A DNA stretch of 64,000 bases from Rahnella sikkimica (lineage in GTDB: Bacteria; Pseudomonadota; Gammaproteobacteria; Enterobacterales; Enterobacteriaceae), in contig NZ_CP019062.1 of NCBI RefSeq assembly GCF_002951615.1, positions 1,984,001-2,048,000 on the forward strand, in the 5' to 3' direction. Position numbers and translations under genes: made by a program. The notes below the pieces were generated by a model that saw nothing but the letters and a program-made list of their open reading frames with translations, was not told where the DNA came from and did not search any database. Of the stretch, positions 10,034 to 21,183 are shown one piece after another. Numbering within the stretch: the first letter of the stretch is position 1; every line of letters starts with the position of its first letter.

Positions 10034-10825
10034 TCAGAACGGATAGTCGTGAAAACCAATTTGTTCTGAGATGTTGCGCGCAGCGGTATGCAGCATTTCG
10101 ACGTAATGCGCTTTGCTTTCCTCTGAAAAACGGATCGTTGGGAAAGAAATACTCAGGCCAGCAATCACCACGCCAAAACGGTCAAACACGGGAACCGCGA
10201 TGCAGCGAAGCCCCTGCTCCTGCTCTTCATTATCTTCGCCATAACCCTGCACGCGCACCTGATCGAGCGCCGTCTGCAAATCATCGGCATTCATGATGGT
10301 ATTTTCAGTGCTGCGGGTGAATTCAATTTCCTGCAACAACTCGCTGACTTCGGCTTTATCGCCCCAGGCCAGAAGCACTTTACCGATAGCGGTGGTGTGC
10401 AGCGGATTTCGGCGGCCAATGCGCGAATGCATGCGCAGGTTGTACATCGAATCGATTTTATGAATGTAGACAATACCGTCTTCATCCAGCGCGCCAAGGT
10501 GAATTGTTTCGCGTGTCAGGCGGGACAATTCACGCATCTGAATATCCGCACTGCGGATCAGATCCACATTTTGCAGCGCTTTCGCGCCCAACTCGAATAG
10601 CTTTAGAGTGAGCGAATACTTTTCAGACTCCCCCTCCTGCGCCACATATCCCAAAGACTTCATCGTCTGCAAAAAACGATAAACCGTACTTTTGGACATC
10701 ATTACGCGCTGAGAAAGTTCAGTAATACCAATCTCGCGCTCTTCGCCCAGCGCCTGCAAAATGCCAAAAACCTTCAGAACGGAAGAAACAGAATCGGGTT
10801 GCTTATCAAGATCTGCGATAGCCAT
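10034..10825 (-). CDS. kdgR: Transcriptional repressor KdgR, IclR family
   Basis: A 263-residue IclR-family regulator that represses uronate and pectin catabolic genes and is released by 2-keto-3-deoxygluconate. The N-terminal winged HTH covers about residues 15-75 (GITELSQRVMMSKSTVYRFL). The C-terminal effector domain includes IHKIDSMYNLRM and NEEQEQGLRCIAVPVFDRFG. The sequence is almost identical to E. coli KdgR. The start at 10825 matches MA-ADLDKQPDSVSSV of homologues; an in-frame ATG at 10912 has no homology. It lies 2.4 kb from its target operon kduID, which carries a KdgR box. Confidence 0.96.
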   Translation of the reverse strand: MAIADLDKQPDSVSSVLKVFGILQALGEEREIGITELSQRVMMSKSTVYRFLQTMKSLGYVAQEGESEKYSLTLKLFELGAKALQNVDLIRSADIQMRELSRLTRETIHLGALDEDGIVYIHKIDSMYNLRMHSRIGRRNPLHTTAIGKVLLAWGDKAEVSELLQEIEFTRSTENTIMNADDLQTALDQVRVQGYGEDNEEQEQGLRCIAVPVFDRFGVVIAGLSISFPTIRFSEESKAHYVEMLHTAARNISEQIGFHDYPF

Positions 10826-10990
10826 AGGATGAATTACCTGCTCGCGTAAGTTTTGTTTCAAAAAAAATAGAACGTGGTTTTTATTATAGGGGTAAGCGTC
10901 GCGGAGAAGCAATCGGCCCGAAGCCTGAGAATGTAAGAACTGTTAACCCAGTTTCATAACAAAGATATCGATAAAAAATTCATTACATCA

Positions 10991-11006
10991 TGTGACAATT
11001 GTCACT
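10991..11006. promoter_or_regulatory. CRP-like palindrome between kdgR and yebQ
   Basis: TGTGACAATTGTCACT contains a perfect 14-base palindrome (10992-11005) and fits TGTGA-N6-TCACA in nine of ten positions. It is 59 bases before yebQ and 166 bases before kdgR. Catabolite control of one or both genes is an inference. Confidence 0.5.
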
Positions 11007-11064
11007 TTAACTTCATTAGCGTAGTAATATTCCCCTCTCTGATGACTACGCACTGACATAACTC

Positions 11065-12459
11065 ATGACTCCTACACCCAATGACGGGCTTCCCGTTCCA
11101 CAACGTTATGGCGCAATCCTCGCAATCGCTCTGGGTATTACCGTTTCGGTGCTGGACGGCGCAATCGCGAATGTCGCGTTGCCCACTATTGCCAATGATT
11201 TTCATGCCAGCCCGGCGGCCTCCATCTGGGTCGTCAATGCCTACCAGTTGGCGATCACCATTTCACTGCTTTCGCTGGCGTCTTTGGGTGATATTTTTGG
11301 CTATCGCCGTATCTATCAGACCGGCCTGCTTGTGTTCAGTATCACTTCTCTGTTTTGCGCCCTCTCCGATTCGCTGCTGACGCTGACCGTAGCGCGGGTG
11401 TTGCAGGGGTTCGGGGCGGCGGCGATCATGAGCGTCAATACCGCGCTGATACGTATCATTTATCCGCAACGATTTCTTGGCAGGGGTGTGGGAATTAACG
11501 CGCTGATTGTGGCCGTTTCTTCCGCCGCAGGGCCGACGATTGCGGCGGGGATCCTGTCTGTCGCGTCGTGGCAGTGGTTGTTTGCGATTAACGTCCCGAT
11601 AGGTATTGTCGCGCTGATCCTGGGTCTGAAATTTCTTCCAGCCAACTCAACCCGCAGTCAGGGGCAGCGTTTTGATATCACCAGCAGCGTGATGAATGCA
11701 CTGACGTTTGGCCTGCTTATCAGTGCAATCAGCGGATTTGCGCAAGGTATGAATCATATGCTGATTTTGGGCGAGGTCGTTGCGCTGCTGATTATCGGCT
11801 GGTTCTTCGTGCGTCGTCAGTTGTCGAAGCCGTTCCCGTTATTGCCCGTGGATTTACTGCGCATCCCTATTTTCAGCCTGTCTCTGGGCACATCACTGTG
11901 CTCTTTCAGTGCTCAAATGCTGGCATTCGTTTCACTGCCCTTCTTCTTGCAAAATACGCTGGGGCTTAACTCCGTAGATACCGGCCTTTTGCTGACGCCG
12001 TGGCCGCTGGCTACGATGGTGATGGCACCGATTGCCGGCCGTCTGGTCGAACGTTTTCATCCGGGGATGCTCGGCGGCATCGGGTTGATTGTCTTTTCGT
12101 TCGGGCTATTTTCACTCTCTTTACTGCCACCAGAACCTTCGCATCTGGATATTATCTGGCGCATGTTGTTGTGCGGCGCAGGCTTCGGTTTGTTCCAGTC
12201 TCCCAACAATCACACCATCATCACTTCCGCACCGCGTAACCGCAGCGGGGGCGCGAGCGGGCTACTGGGAACCGCCCGCCTTTTGGGGCAGACAACCGGT
12301 GCGGCAATGGTCGCCCTGATGTTTAACCTGTTCCCTTCTCACGGAACGCATGCATCATTAATTCTGGCAGGTACACTCGCCGGTACGGGGGCTCTGGTCA
12401 GTCTGATGCGGATGACGCAAAAAACCAGCAGCCAGAAAGCGGCAGAAAGTTCTAAATAG
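11065..12459 (+). CDS. yebQ: MFS transporter YebQ (DHA2-like, drug/proton antiport type)
   Basis: A 464-residue major facilitator with the DHA2-type motif VLDGAIANVALPTIANDF in the first helix and the antiporter motif C region GPTIAAGILS. It aligns along its length with E. coli YebQ, which also lies beside kdgR. Conserved blocks include FQSPNNHTIITSAPRNRSGGASG. Family members export drugs or metabolites; the YebQ substrate is unknown. The ATG at 11065 gives the expected N-terminus (DGLPVPQRYGAI). A terminator follows. Confidence 0.9.
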   Translation: MTPTPNDGLPVPQRYGAILAIALGITVSVLDGAIANVALPTIANDFHASPAASIWVVNAYQLAITISLLSLASLGDIFGYRRIYQTGLLVFSITSLFCALSDSLLTLTVARVLQGFGAAAIMSVNTALIRIIYPQRFLGRGVGINALIVAVSSAAGPTIAAGILSVASWQWLFAINVPIGIVALILGLKFLPANSTRSQGQRFDITSSVMNALTFGLLISAISGFAQGMNHMLILGEVVALLIIGWFFVRRQLSKPFPLLPVDLLRIPIFSLSLGTSLCSFSAQMLAFVSLPFFLQNTLGLNSVDTGLLLTPWPLATMVMAPIAGRLVERFHPGMLGGIGLIVFSFGLFSLSLLPPEPSHLDIIWRMLLCGAGFGLFQSPNNHTIITSAPRNRSGGASGLLGTARLLGQTTGAAMVALMFNLFPSHGTHASLILAGTLAGTGALVSLMRMTQKTSSQKAAESSK

Positions 12460-12475
12460 CCGCCTCCTGAAAGTA

Positions 12476-12506
12476 AAATGCCTGGCACAAGCCAGGCATT
12501 TTTTTA
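12476..12506. terminator. Terminator between yebQ and htpX
   Basis: ATGCCTGGC / GCCAGGCAT stem (12478-12486 and 12491-12499) with T7 after it and A4 before it. It serves yebQ and probably also htpX from the other strand. Confidence 0.9.
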
Positions 12507-12525
12507 CGCATAAACCAACGGACGT

Positions 12526-13404
12526 TTATTTAATATACTGACCGCTGCGCAGCGCTTCGATACGTTTGTCCAGCGGCGGGTGAGACATAAACAGCTCACT
12601 GAAAGACTTCGATTTGCCGTTGATACAAAACGCCATCATGCTGCCCGCTTCCTGCGGTTCATGGCTTGTTTTCAGACGCTGCAATGCTGCAATCATCTTT
12701 TCACGCCCCACCAGTTTCGCCGAACCGGCATCCGCGTAGAACTCACGGTGACGCGAGAACCACATGGTGATAATGCTCGCCAGAATACCAAAGACCAGCT
12801 CAAGCACCGTCGCCACGGCAAAGTAAATCATCGGGTTGCCGTTGCTCTCTTCGCCGTCACGGTTGCCGGACAGAAAACCAGAAGCCACCTGCGCAATCAG
12901 ACGCGAAATGAAGATCACGAAGGTGTTCACAATCCCCTGAATCAACGTCATGGTGACCATATCGCCGTTAGCAATGTGGCTGATTTCGTGGGCGATAACC
13001 GCTTCGGCTTCGTCCTGATTCATGCTTTGCAGCAAACCGGTGCTCACTGCCACCAGCGAGGCGTCGCGACGCGCGCCGGTTGCGAACGCGTTAATATCTG
13101 GCGCGTGATAAATCGCGACCTGCGGCATGGCAATGCCTGCCTGCTGAGACTGGCGACGAACCGTTTCCATCAACCAGCGCTCAGTTTCATTTCGTGGCTG
13201 CTCAATAACTTCACCACCCACCGAACGCAACGCCATCCACTTCGACATCAGCAACGAGACAATAGCACCACCGAAGCCAAACAGCCCGGCCATGATCATC
13301 AGCCCCGGCACGCTGCTGGACTGGATGCCCGTCAGGCTTAACACCAGCCCAAAGACCAGCATAACCGCCAGGTTTGTCAGCAGGAACAACGCTATACGCA
13401 TCAT
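12526..13404 (-). CDS. htpX: Membrane zinc metalloprotease HtpX
   Basis: A 292-residue M48-family inner-membrane protease that degrades misfolded membrane proteins together with FtsH. There are two N-terminal membrane segments (about 4-27 and 33-54), the zinc site HEISH at residues 139-143 and downstream ligand glutamate in [16 protein letters not shown], plus two further hydrophobic stretches (about 155-185 and 195-220). It is nearly identical to E. coli HtpX. The gene is transcribed alone, between terminators. CpxR control is known in E. coli, but a CpxR box was not identified here. Confidence 0.96.
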   Translation of the reverse strand: MMRIALFLLTNLAVMLVFGLVLSLTGIQSSSVPGLMIMAGLFGFGGAIVSLLMSKWMALRSVGGEVIEQPRNETERWLMETVRRQSQQAGIAMPQVAIYHAPDINAFATGARRDASLVAVSTGLLQSMNQDEAEAVIAHEISHIANGDMVTMTLIQGIVNTFVIFISRLIAQVASGFLSGNRDGEESNGNPMIYFAVATVLELVFGILASIITMWFSRHREFYADAGSAKLVGREKMIAALQRLKTSHEPQEAGSMMAFCINGKSKSFSELFMSHPPLDKRIEALRSGQYIK

Positions 13405-13638
13405 AAAATTTCACTTCCTCATTGTTATTTCTTTGTTATTGATTGAGTCACACCACCGGCACATAGCCTGCCCGGCTGTAGTGATCCTATGGGCTTCTTG
13501 CCCAGATTCAAGAGTCCCTGCCCGCTAAAGGCCCAAAATCACAATACTTTACATTTTGAAGGGTTTTATTTCACAACCACTGCTGAAATCTATGGAGTTT
13601 CCACGCCCCCGACGCGCTTCCGGGCTCGTTTTGGCACA

Positions 13639-13666
13639 TAAAAAAAGCGCACCGGAGTGCGCTTCT
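13639..13666 (-). terminator. Intrinsic terminator of prc
   Basis: AAGCGCAC / GTGCGCTT stem; on the minus strand it is followed by a run of seven T. It is about 25 bases after the prc stop. Confidence 0.9.
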
Positions 13667-13689
13667 TCATCTGACCACCGGGTGAAGGA

Positions 13690-15762
13690 TTACTTCGCCG
13701 CGGCCTGGTCGCCCTGAGCTTTTTCCAGATTGCCCAAGTCAACGGCAATGTGGTCAGCTTCATCGAGATAAGGGTCCGGTGCCACATAGTCTTTCGGCAA
13801 ATCATCGAGAGATTTCAGTGGTTTCTTACCTTCGCGTTTGAAGCGTTCGTTCAGGCGGCTCAGACGTAATGCATCATCCTCTTTGTCCTCTTTATCACGC
13901 TGGGCGTAATTCAGGGAGGCGGTATCACGTTTGTCCTTCAATGCTTTATAACGGGCGATATCTTGCTGGATATACTGGAACTCAGGATCCTGCGCGATAC
14001 GGGCTTCATGATCTTTCAGTAATTCAGGCAGGAACGGTTTCATGTCGCCCAATTTGCTGTAAGTCGCCGCGTTAATACTGTCCCACGGAAGCGCGTTATC
14101 TTCGAATTTTTCACCCGTTTCAATCGATTCAATACCGGTTGGCATCAGAATATCCGGGGTAACCCCTTTACGCTGAGTACTGCCACCGTTGATACGATAG
14201 AATTTCTGGATGGTGTACTGCACAGAGCCCAACGCAGGCCATTCCGGACGCAGCATCTGATCATAGATGCGGTTCAGTGAACGGTATTGCTGAACGGTCC
14301 CTTTGCCGAAGGTTGGCTCACCGACAATCAGCGCACGGCCATAATCCTGCATGGCTGCTGCAAAGATTTCCGATGCTGACGCACTGAAGCGGTCAACCAG
14401 CACCACCAGCGGACCTTTGTAGTACACGACGCCATCGGTATCGCTATCCTGGCGGATACGACCGTTGTTATCGCGAACCTGAACAACAGGGCCACTTGGA
14501 ATAAACAGACCTGACAGAGAAACCGCTTCAGTCAGTGCACCGCCGCCATTAGTGCGCAGATCGATGACCAGACTGTTCACGTTTTGCTTCGCCATTTTCT
14601 GCAACTGGACTTTGACATCATCTGTCAGCCCCACGTAGAACCCAGGAATGTCCATCACGGCCACTTTTTGAGCGCCGACATTTTTGATGGTCATTTTGAC
14701 CGCGCGATCTTCCAGACGGATTTTTTCACGAGTCAGGGTAATGACGTGGTTTTTAGCATTTTTGCCCGCAGGCAGGATCTGCAGGCGCACTTTGCTGCCT
14801 TTAGGTCCTTTGATGAGCGCGACAACGTCATCGAGACGCCAGCCGATCACATCGACGATAGGGGTAGGTTTGCCGGCCTGAACCTGGCCCACACCGACAA
14901 TACGATCACCCACAGCAATGGCTTTACTCTTGGCCGCCGGGCCTCCAGCTACCATTGAATTGATGACAGTATAATCATCGTCCCCCTGCAGAACGGCACC
15001 GATACCTTCCAGAGACAGGCTCATTTCGGTATTGAACTGCTCAGTGCTACGAGGAGAGAGATAATTGGTGTGCGGGTCAATTTCATGCGCAAAGGCATTC
15101 ATCACCAACTGGAACACGTCTTCGCTGTTGCTCTGAGTCAGACGTTTCATCGCAAAATGATAACGTTTGGAGAGCACATCACGAATTTCCTGATCGTTTT
15201 TACCGGTCAGTTTGAGGTTCAGCTCGTCATATTTGACTTTTGCATCCCACAATTTATCCAGCTCAGCGCGGTCTTTCGGCCACGGTGCTTTACTGCGATC
15301 AAGTTCAATCGTGTCGTTGCCAGTGAAACTCATCGGACGCTCAAGCACTTTCAACGCATAGTCATAGCGTTCAAAGCGACGTTTTTGCGCCAGATTGAAT
15401 AAGGCATAAGGCGTGGTTAACTGACCGGATTTCAGTTCCTCACCCAAAGTGGCTCGCTTATCACTAAACTGCGCCACGTCGGAAGCCATGAGTACGTTAT
15501 GGCCATAATCGAGCATGTTGAGGTAACGGTCGAAGATTTTCGCTGAGAAATCTGAATTAAGGTCGAACTGACGATAATGTGAACGGGTAAAGCGTGCCGT
15601 AACACGCTCGCTTACCGTTGCATCTTGCGGATCTTGCGTTAAGTTAGGGAGTTGAGCGAGAGTTACCGGTGCACTCTCGTTCGCTGCAAAGCTGGTATTC
15701 ACCAGCCCTGCCCCTGCCATTAACAGACCCGCGATAACGCTTAATCTGACAAATTTGTTCAT
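13690..15762 (-). CDS. prc: Periplasmic carboxy-terminal (tail-specific) protease Prc/Tsp
   Basis: A 690-residue S41-family protease that trims FtsI and degrades SsrA-tagged and other periplasmic proteins. A signal peptide spans about residues 1-26 (ending NTSFA). The PDZ domain lies around 245-330. The catalytic Ser-Lys dyad is Ser462 in DRFSASASE and Lys487 in GEPTFGKGT, 25 residues apart as in E. coli. The C-terminal part is rich in charged residues. The gene follows proQ by 19 bases on the same strand, the usual proQ-prc operon. It ends at the terminator at 13639. Confidence 0.97.
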   Translation of the reverse strand: MNKFVRLSVIAGLLMAGAGLVNTSFAANESAPVTLAQLPNLTQDPQDATVSERVTARFTRSHYRQFDLNSDFSAKIFDRYLNMLDYGHNVLMASDVAQFSDKRATLGEELKSGQLTTPYALFNLAQKRRFERYDYALKVLERPMSFTGNDTIELDRSKAPWPKDRAELDKLWDAKVKYDELNLKLTGKNDQEIRDVLSKRYHFAMKRLTQSNSEDVFQLVMNAFAHEIDPHTNYLSPRSTEQFNTEMSLSLEGIGAVLQGDDDYTVINSMVAGGPAAKSKAIAVGDRIVGVGQVQAGKPTPIVDVIGWRLDDVVALIKGPKGSKVRLQILPAGKNAKNHVITLTREKIRLEDRAVKMTIKNVGAQKVAVMDIPGFYVGLTDDVKVQLQKMAKQNVNSLVIDLRTNGGGALTEAVSLSGLFIPSGPVVQVRDNNGRIRQDSDTDGVVYYKGPLVVLVDRFSASASEIFAAAMQDYGRALIVGEPTFGKGTVQQYRSLNRIYDQMLRPEWPALGSVQYTIQKFYRINGGSTQRKGVTPDILMPTGIESIETGEKFEDNALPWDSINAATYSKLGDMKPFLPELLKDHEARIAQDPEFQYIQQDIARYKALKDKRDTASLNYAQRDKEDKEDDALRLSRLNERFKREGKKPLKSLDDLPKDYVAPDPYLDEADHIAVDLGNLEKAQGDQAAAK

Positions 15763-15781
15763 GCCTGAGTTGGCCTCCGTA

Positions 15782-16471
15782 TCAGAACTGCAAGTGTTCT
15801 GCGCGCACGATCATCGCCAGACCCGAAGAGAGCTGAACGCGAACACCGTCTTTGGCAATTTCCAAAACGGTGGCATCCATCGCACTCTGACCTGCTCTGA
15901 CTTTGATTTCCTGGCCAATTTGCAGTTTTGAAATGTCTGTTACTGGCACCTGACGCGGTTCACGTTTTTCCTCACGCGGTGGGCGAGGTGTACGTGGTTT
16001 GCGATTTTCCTGACCAGCCACAGCTGCGGGCGCATTTTCACGACGCGGCGCAGGTTTTTTAGCAGCCGGACGTGGGCGACGTGGCTCAGTGGTTTCACCG
16101 GCTTCACGACGTTTAGCCTGTTGTTCTGCACGTTGTGCCTGAACGCGGGCTTTTGCTTCTTCCAACTGTTTACGGGCATGTTCGACGTGCTGCTCTTCGA
16201 GAACGCCACATGAGTTACCATCAAGGTCAACGCGTTCAGCGCCAACTTTAACGCCGTACAGATAGCGCCAGCTTGAGGTATACAGACGCAGAGCAGAGCG
16301 TAACTGAGTTTTGCTCAGATTCTCTTCACCTTGCACGCGCTCGACCAAATCCGCAAAGATACCGATCTTTAATGGGCGTGCTTCGCCTTCGGCGGTAAAA
16401 CAGAGCGGGAACCGCTCAGCCAAAAAGGCGATGACTTCTTTACTACTGTTCAACTTAGGTTGATTTTCCAT
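15782..16471 (-). CDS. proQ: RNA chaperone ProQ
   Basis: A 229-residue global RNA-binding protein with an N-terminal FinO/ProQ domain (about 1-120; [15 protein letters not shown] and [13 protein letters not shown]). A long basic, proline/arginine-rich linker spans about 125-175, and a C-terminal KOW/Tudor-like domain about 180-229 ends [15 protein letters not shown]. ProQ binds 3' ends of sRNAs and mRNAs. It was first identified as needed for ProP osmosensor activity. The gene heads the proQ-prc unit; TATAAT at about 16534 on the minus strand is a plausible -10 element. Confidence 0.96.
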   Translation of the reverse strand: MENQPKLNSSKEVIAFLAERFPLCFTAEGEARPLKIGIFADLVERVQGEENLSKTQLRSALRLYTSSWRYLYGVKVGAERVDLDGNSCGVLEEQHVEHARKQLEEAKARVQAQRAEQQAKRREAGETTEPRRPRPAAKKPAPRRENAPAAVAGQENRKPRTPRPPREEKREPRQVPVTDISKLQIGQEIKVRAGQSAMDATVLEIAKDGVRVQLSSGLAMIVRAEHLQF

Positions 16472-16566
16472 GAAATTTCCTGATTACAACGGGTTTGCCA
16501 ACCGGCGCAGGCATGAACAGGCGCCATTATAATGACGCCATTATTAAATGCCACGTTATCCGACGA

Positions 16567-17064
16567 TCAACTTACGATCAGATTGACATATTTTTCAGCA
16601 TCGCAGTTTTCGAGATGCTGGCAAAGCCCGCTGACTAACTCTGTCAGCCCCTGTTCATCGGCTTCATCGAAGCGCTGATAAACGGTGCTATCAATGTCTA
16701 ATACGCCGATAACTGTGCCTTTCACCGTGACGGGAAGGACAATTTCGGCATTACTTGCAGCGTCACAAGCGATGTGGCCCGGGAAGGCATGTACATCACC
16801 GACACGCTGAACGGCATTTTCCGCAGCTGCGGTACCGCAAACGCCTTTTCCTACCGGAATACGCACGCAAGCGATTTTACCCTGGAATGGCCCCAGCACC
16901 AGCGATGAGCCGTCCATCAGATAAAAACCTACCCAGTTCACGCCGTCAAGACGTTCAAAAAGTAAGGCACTGGCGTTCGACAGAGTCGCAATAAAATTGT
17001 TTTCTCCGCCGATCAACGCGCTCAAATCACGTTTTAATTCCGTGTAGAATGCTTCTTTATTCAT
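16567..17064 (-). CDS. msrC: Free methionine-(R)-sulfoxide reductase MsrC, GAF domain
   Basis: A 165-residue single GAF-domain enzyme that reduces free methionine-R-sulfoxide in the cytoplasm (E. coli YebR/MsrC). Conserved cysteines sit in KIACVRIPVGKGVCGTAA and HIACDAASNAEIVLPV, the redox-active positions of the family. The C-terminus is DIDSTVYQRFDEADEQGL followed by a short helix. The ATG at 17062-17064 gives family length. It lies upstream of proQ on the same strand, separated by 95 bases that include a promoter-like TATAAT, and is divergent from letA. Confidence 0.94.
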   Translation of the reverse strand: MNKEAFYTELKRDLSALIGGENNFIATLSNASALLFERLDGVNWVGFYLMDGSSLVLGPFQGKIACVRIPVGKGVCGTAAAENAVQRVGDVHAFPGHIACDAASNAEIVLPVTVKGTVIGVLDIDSTVYQRFDEADEQGLTELVSGLCQHLENCDAEKYVNLIVS

Positions 17065-17320
17065 GTAGTAACCAATAATAACCTAAGGGCACTGAGCCGT
17101 TCTGGTGTGCTTAACCTCTCTAAAATAAGCATTAAATGCCCATATGAACAAGGTTAATCCTGTGTGACATCAAAAAGACTCACCTACAATAACTGTTTGC
17201 CGACCGCATAATACGTTATTTTGTCAAAAAAACCTGGCTGATATTGGCTCAATGGCCTCGCCTGCCCCCGCTGGGGATGCGTAATTGTAACAACAGGTAT
17301 TCTTTATTATTCCAGGTACT

Positions 17321-18568
17321 ATGAAAATACACACAATTTCAGCCCAACTGCCGCACGTTCGCTACCAGCGCTGCAGTGAATGTGACTACCTTTTTGCGCT
17401 TCCTGCGCTGCTGCGGACGCAAACGGCGCACTGTCCCCGCTGCAATGCCAAAGTTGAAAAGGGCCGGGTTTGTTCTCTGCCCCGGCTGATCACCATCGCC
17501 ATCAGCATTTTATTGCTGATGCCGTTCGCCTATTCCGAACCGCTCATCAGCATTCGCCTGCTCGGCACACGCATTGACGCCAGCCTGCTGGAAGGCATAT
17601 GGCAAATGTCGCGCCAGGGTGATCCGGTCACCGCCAGCATGGTCGCGTTCTGTACCATCGGCGCGCCGCTGACGCTGGCCCTCTCCATTCTTTATCTGCA
17701 TTTTGGCAGCAAACTGGGGATGAACCTGAGACCCGTTTTGCTGATGCTTGACCGTCTGAAAGACTGGGTAATGCTCGATATTTATCTGATTGGCATGGCC
17801 GTCGCCAGTATCAAAGTGAAAGAATATGCCGACATCAATGTCGGCATCGCGCTGACGGCCTATCTGATGATGACCCTCATGGTCACACTGACGATGATTA
17901 ACCTGAATATCGAACAGCTGTGGGAAGAATTTTATCCGCAGCGCCGGCCCAAAGGCGTGCCTTCTTCGCTGCGTTTGTGTCTGGCCTGTAAATTTACCGG
18001 ACAACCTGATGAACGCGGCCGCTGTCCGCGTTGCCATGTGCCGATGCGTCTGCGCTATAAGCACAGTTTGCAAAAAACCTGGGCGGCGCTGATCGCGGCA
18101 ATTATCTTTTTGATCCCCGCGAACTTGTTGCCCATTTCAATCATTTACGCCAACGGGCAACAACTGAAAGACACCATTTTTACCGGCGTCGTATCGCTTG
18201 CCACGTCAGGTAACGTGCCGATTGCCGCCATCGTTTTTATCGCCAGCGTGCTGGTGCCTTTTACAAAGGTTATCGTGATGCTGACGTTACTGCTCAGCAT
18301 CCATTTCAAAGCGATTCAGGGATTGAAAACGCGTATTCGTCTCTTACGGCTGGTGACCTGGATCGGACGCTGGTCAATGCTCGATTTGTTTGTTATTTCA
18401 TTGATGATGTCGCTGGTAAATCGTGACCAGCTTTTGTCTTTTACAATGGGACCGGCCGCCTTTTATTTTGGCTCTGCCGTGATCCTCACCATTCTTGCCG
18501 TTGAATGGCTTGATAGCCGCTTGATTTGGGATGCACATGCAACAGGAAACGCCGAATACACCGACTGA
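17321..18568 (+). CDS. letA: Lipid transport membrane protein LetA (YebS, PqiA family)
   Basis: A 415-residue inner-membrane protein of the PqiA/LetA family that works with the MCE protein LetB in lipid movement across the envelope. It has two related halves. Each begins with a zinc-ribbon-like cysteine set (CSECDYLF with CPRCNAK near residue 20-45; CLACKFTG with CPRCHVP near residue 215-245). Each is followed by a block of membrane helices. The letB start overlaps the 3' end of letA, a conserved arrangement that implies translational coupling. A 256-base gap upstream separates it from divergent msrC. Confidence 0.94.
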   Translation: MKIHTISAQLPHVRYQRCSECDYLFALPALLRTQTAHCPRCNAKVEKGRVCSLPRLITIAISILLLMPFAYSEPLISIRLLGTRIDASLLEGIWQMSRQGDPVTASMVAFCTIGAPLTLALSILYLHFGSKLGMNLRPVLLMLDRLKDWVMLDIYLIGMAVASIKVKEYADINVGIALTAYLMMTLMVTLTMINLNIEQLWEEFYPQRRPKGVPSSLRLCLACKFTGQPDERGRCPRCHVPMRLRYKHSLQKTWAALIAAIIFLIPANLLPISIIYANGQQLKDTIFTGVVSLATSGNVPIAAIVFIASVLVPFTKVIVMLTLLLSIHFKAIQGLKTRIRLLRLVTWIGRWSMLDLFVISLMMSLVNRDQLLSFTMGPAAFYFGSAVILTILAVEWLDSRLIWDAHATGNAEYTD

Positions 18569-21167
18569 AGCACGGATAAAACACAGGCGCCGGATTTCAC
18601 CCTTCTGGCTACTGCCATTTATTGCTTTACTCATCGCCGGATGGTTGATTTACAGCAACTATCAGGAGCGGGGAACAACTGTCACTATCGATTTCCAGTC
18701 AGCGGCGGGCATCGTTGCGGGCCGAACGCCGGTGCGTTATCAGGGCGTTGAAGTGGGTTCAGTCGAATCCATCAGCCTGAGCAAAGATCTTCGTACCATT
18801 CAGGTGAGGGTCAGCATCAAAAGCGATCTGTCCGACGCGCTGCGTGAAGGGACACAATTCTGGCTGGTGACGCCAAAAGCGTCGCTGGCGGGCGTGTCTG
18901 GCCTCGATGCACTGGTGGGCGGTAACTACATCGGTATGATGCCCGGCCCTGGCAAAGAAAAAGATCACTTCGTCGCCCTGGATACGCAGCCGAAATTTCG
19001 TCTGAATACCGGCGAGCTGATGATTCATCTGCACTCGAAAGATCTGGGTTCACTGAGCACCGGTTCGCTGGTGTATTACCGTAAAATTCCTGTCGGCAAA
19101 GTCTACGATTACGACATAGAAAGCGGTAACGACGGCGTGACGATTGATTTGCTCATCGATAAACGCTTCGCCAATCTGGTCAAAGACAATACCCGATTCT
19201 GGAATGTCTCCGGCTTTAAGGGCGATTTCAGCCTGAGCGGCGCAAAGGTTCAGATGGAAAGTCTGGCGGCACTGGTTAACGGCGCGATCTCGATGGATTC
19301 TCCGGATGACGGGCATCCGGCAAAAGCCGATCAGTCTTACGTACTTTATCCTGATCTGGCGCAAAGCCAGCGCGGTGTGGAAATCGATCTTGATTTACCA
19401 AACGGCAACGGCCTTTCCGAAGGGCAAACACCACTGATGTATCAGGGTTTGCAGGTCGGGACGCTGACAAAAATCACCTTGCAGCCGGATAATAAAGTCA
19501 CCGGGAAACTGACCGTCGATCCTTCCGTGCTGGATATGATGCGCACCGGTACGCGTATTGAAATGAACAGCCCGAAACTCAGCCTGAATAATGCCAATAT
19601 CAGCCAGTTGCTGACCGGTAATACGCTGGAACTGATCCCCGGCGACGGCGATGCGCAGAAACACTTCATCGTTCTCGACAGCAACCAGCGCCTGCTTCAG
19701 GATCCGGGCACCAGCAAGATTCAGCTGATCGCGCCGCAAAGCTATGGCATCGATGCGGGTCAGCCTATCAAATTGTATGGCATTACCGTCGGTCAGGTTA
19801 TCGACCGCACGCTGACAGATGAAGGTATTTTGTTTAATGCCGCCATCAAACCGGAATACAAAAACTTACTGCATAAAGACAGCAAGTTTGTGGTGAACAG
19901 TCGCGTTGACGTGAAACTGGGTATCGACGGTATGGAAGTGCTGGGTGCCAGCGCGCAGGAATGGGTCGATGGTGGCATCCGCATTATTCCGGGCACCAAA
20001 GGCGAACCGGCACAGAAATATCCGTTGTACAGCAACGCGGAAAAAGCGGCTGAAGGTATTCAGGGCGACCAGCCCGGCGCAACACTGACGCTGACGGCGA
20101 AAAGTCTGCCAGACATTCAGGCCGGCTCCATTGTGCTTTACCGTAAATTCCAGGTGGGCCAGATTGTTAACGTACGCCCGAAAGCCAGTGAATTTGACGT
20201 TGATGTCTATATTTTGCCGCAATACCGCAACCTGCTGACGGAGAAAAGTATTTTCTGGGCAGAAGGTGGCGCGAAAGTTCAACTTAACGGCAGCGGCCTT
20301 ACCGTTCAGGCATCACCGCTCGACCGCGCACTGAAAGGGGCGATCAGCTTCGATAATTTTGAAGGCGTGCTGACCAGTAAGGGGACCAAGCGCATCCTTT
20401 ATGCTTCAGAAACCTCAGCACGCGCCGTAGGCAGCCAGATCACGCTCAATACCTACGATGCCAGCAAACTCTCAGCGGGCATGCCGATCCGTTATCTGGG
20501 GATAAATATCGGTCAGGTCGAATCCCTGAAACTGGATCCTCAGCTCAATCAGGTTGCCGCTAAAGCCGTGCTTTATCCGGAATACGTCGACAGTTTTGCC
20601 CGCCGTGGCTCGCGTTTCTCGATTGTTTCGCCTGAGATTTCAGCCGGAGGCGTTAGCAATCTCGATACGCTTCTCCAGCCGTATATTAACGTTGAAGCCG
20701 GTAAAGGCGTGCCAGCACGTAACTTTGATTTGCAGGAATCCACCATTACGGATTCCCGCTATACCGACGGGCTGGGTATCGTGGTGGACGCAGCAGAAGT
20801 CGGCTCACTGCAAATCGGTACACCGGTGCTGTTCCGGGGCATCGAAGTGGGTACAGTTTCGGGCTTCTATCTGGGCGCGATGGCCGATCGTGTGAATGTG
20901 ACCTTGCGGATCAGTAAAAAATACCAGTATCTGGTACGCGAGAATTCCGTGTTCTGGCTGGCATCGGGTTACGACTTACAGTTCGGCCTGACCGGTGGTG
21001 TATTTAAAAGCGGGACATTCCAGCAGTTTATCCGTGGCGGGATTGCCTTCGCGACGCCGCCGACCACACCGCTGGCACCGAAAGCCGCTAACGGTAACCA
21101 CTTCCTGCTCAATCCGGAAGCGCCAAAAGACTGGCAAAAATGGGGAACGGCGATCCCAAGAACTTAA
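18537..21167 (+). CDS. letB: MCE-domain lipid tunnel protein LetB (YebT)
   Basis: An 876-residue protein anchored by one N-terminal membrane helix (about 23-41, [19 protein letters not shown]) and containing seven tandem MCE domains. The repeats are recognisable by recurring [75 protein letters not shown] and [11 protein letters not shown]. In E. coli, LetB forms a stacked hexameric tube spanning the periplasm. The ATG at 18537 is chosen because it aligns with the E. coli start (M-QETP) and has GGG six bases upstream; an ATG at 18531 is also possible. It overlaps letA by 32 bases. Confidence 0.95.
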   Translation: MQQETPNTPTEARIKHRRRISPFWLLPFIALLIAGWLIYSNYQERGTTVTIDFQSAAGIVAGRTPVRYQGVEVGSVESISLSKDLRTIQVRVSIKSDLSDALREGTQFWLVTPKASLAGVSGLDALVGGNYIGMMPGPGKEKDHFVALDTQPKFRLNTGELMIHLHSKDLGSLSTGSLVYYRKIPVGKVYDYDIESGNDGVTIDLLIDKRFANLVKDNTRFWNVSGFKGDFSLSGAKVQMESLAALVNGAISMDSPDDGHPAKADQSYVLYPDLAQSQRGVEIDLDLPNGNGLSEGQTPLMYQGLQVGTLTKITLQPDNKVTGKLTVDPSVLDMMRTGTRIEMNSPKLSLNNANISQLLTGNTLELIPGDGDAQKHFIVLDSNQRLLQDPGTSKIQLIAPQSYGIDAGQPIKLYGITVGQVIDRTLTDEGILFNAAIKPEYKNLLHKDSKFVVNSRVDVKLGIDGMEVLGASAQEWVDGGIRIIPGTKGEPAQKYPLYSNAEKAAEGIQGDQPGATLTLTAKSLPDIQAGSIVLYRKFQVGQIVNVRPKASEFDVDVYILPQYRNLLTEKSIFWAEGGAKVQLNGSGLTVQASPLDRALKGAISFDNFEGVLTSKGTKRILYASETSARAVGSQITLNTYDASKLSAGMPIRYLGINIGQVESLKLDPQLNQVAAKAVLYPEYVDSFARRGSRFSIVSPEISAGGVSNLDTLLQPYINVEAGKGVPARNFDLQESTITDSRYTDGLGIVVDAAEVGSLQIGTPVLFRGIEVGTVSGFYLGAMADRVNVTLRISKKYQYLVRENSVFWLASGYDLQFGLTGGVFKSGTFQQFIRGGIAFATPPTTPLAPKAANGNHFLLNPEAPKDWQKWGTAIPRT

Positions 21168-21183
21168 ACGTTTTCCCCCTTTC

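Noticed and set aside
12580..13341. 253-codon plus-strand frame opposite htpX
   Set aside because: Antisense shadow; HtpX with its HEISH site is the real gene.
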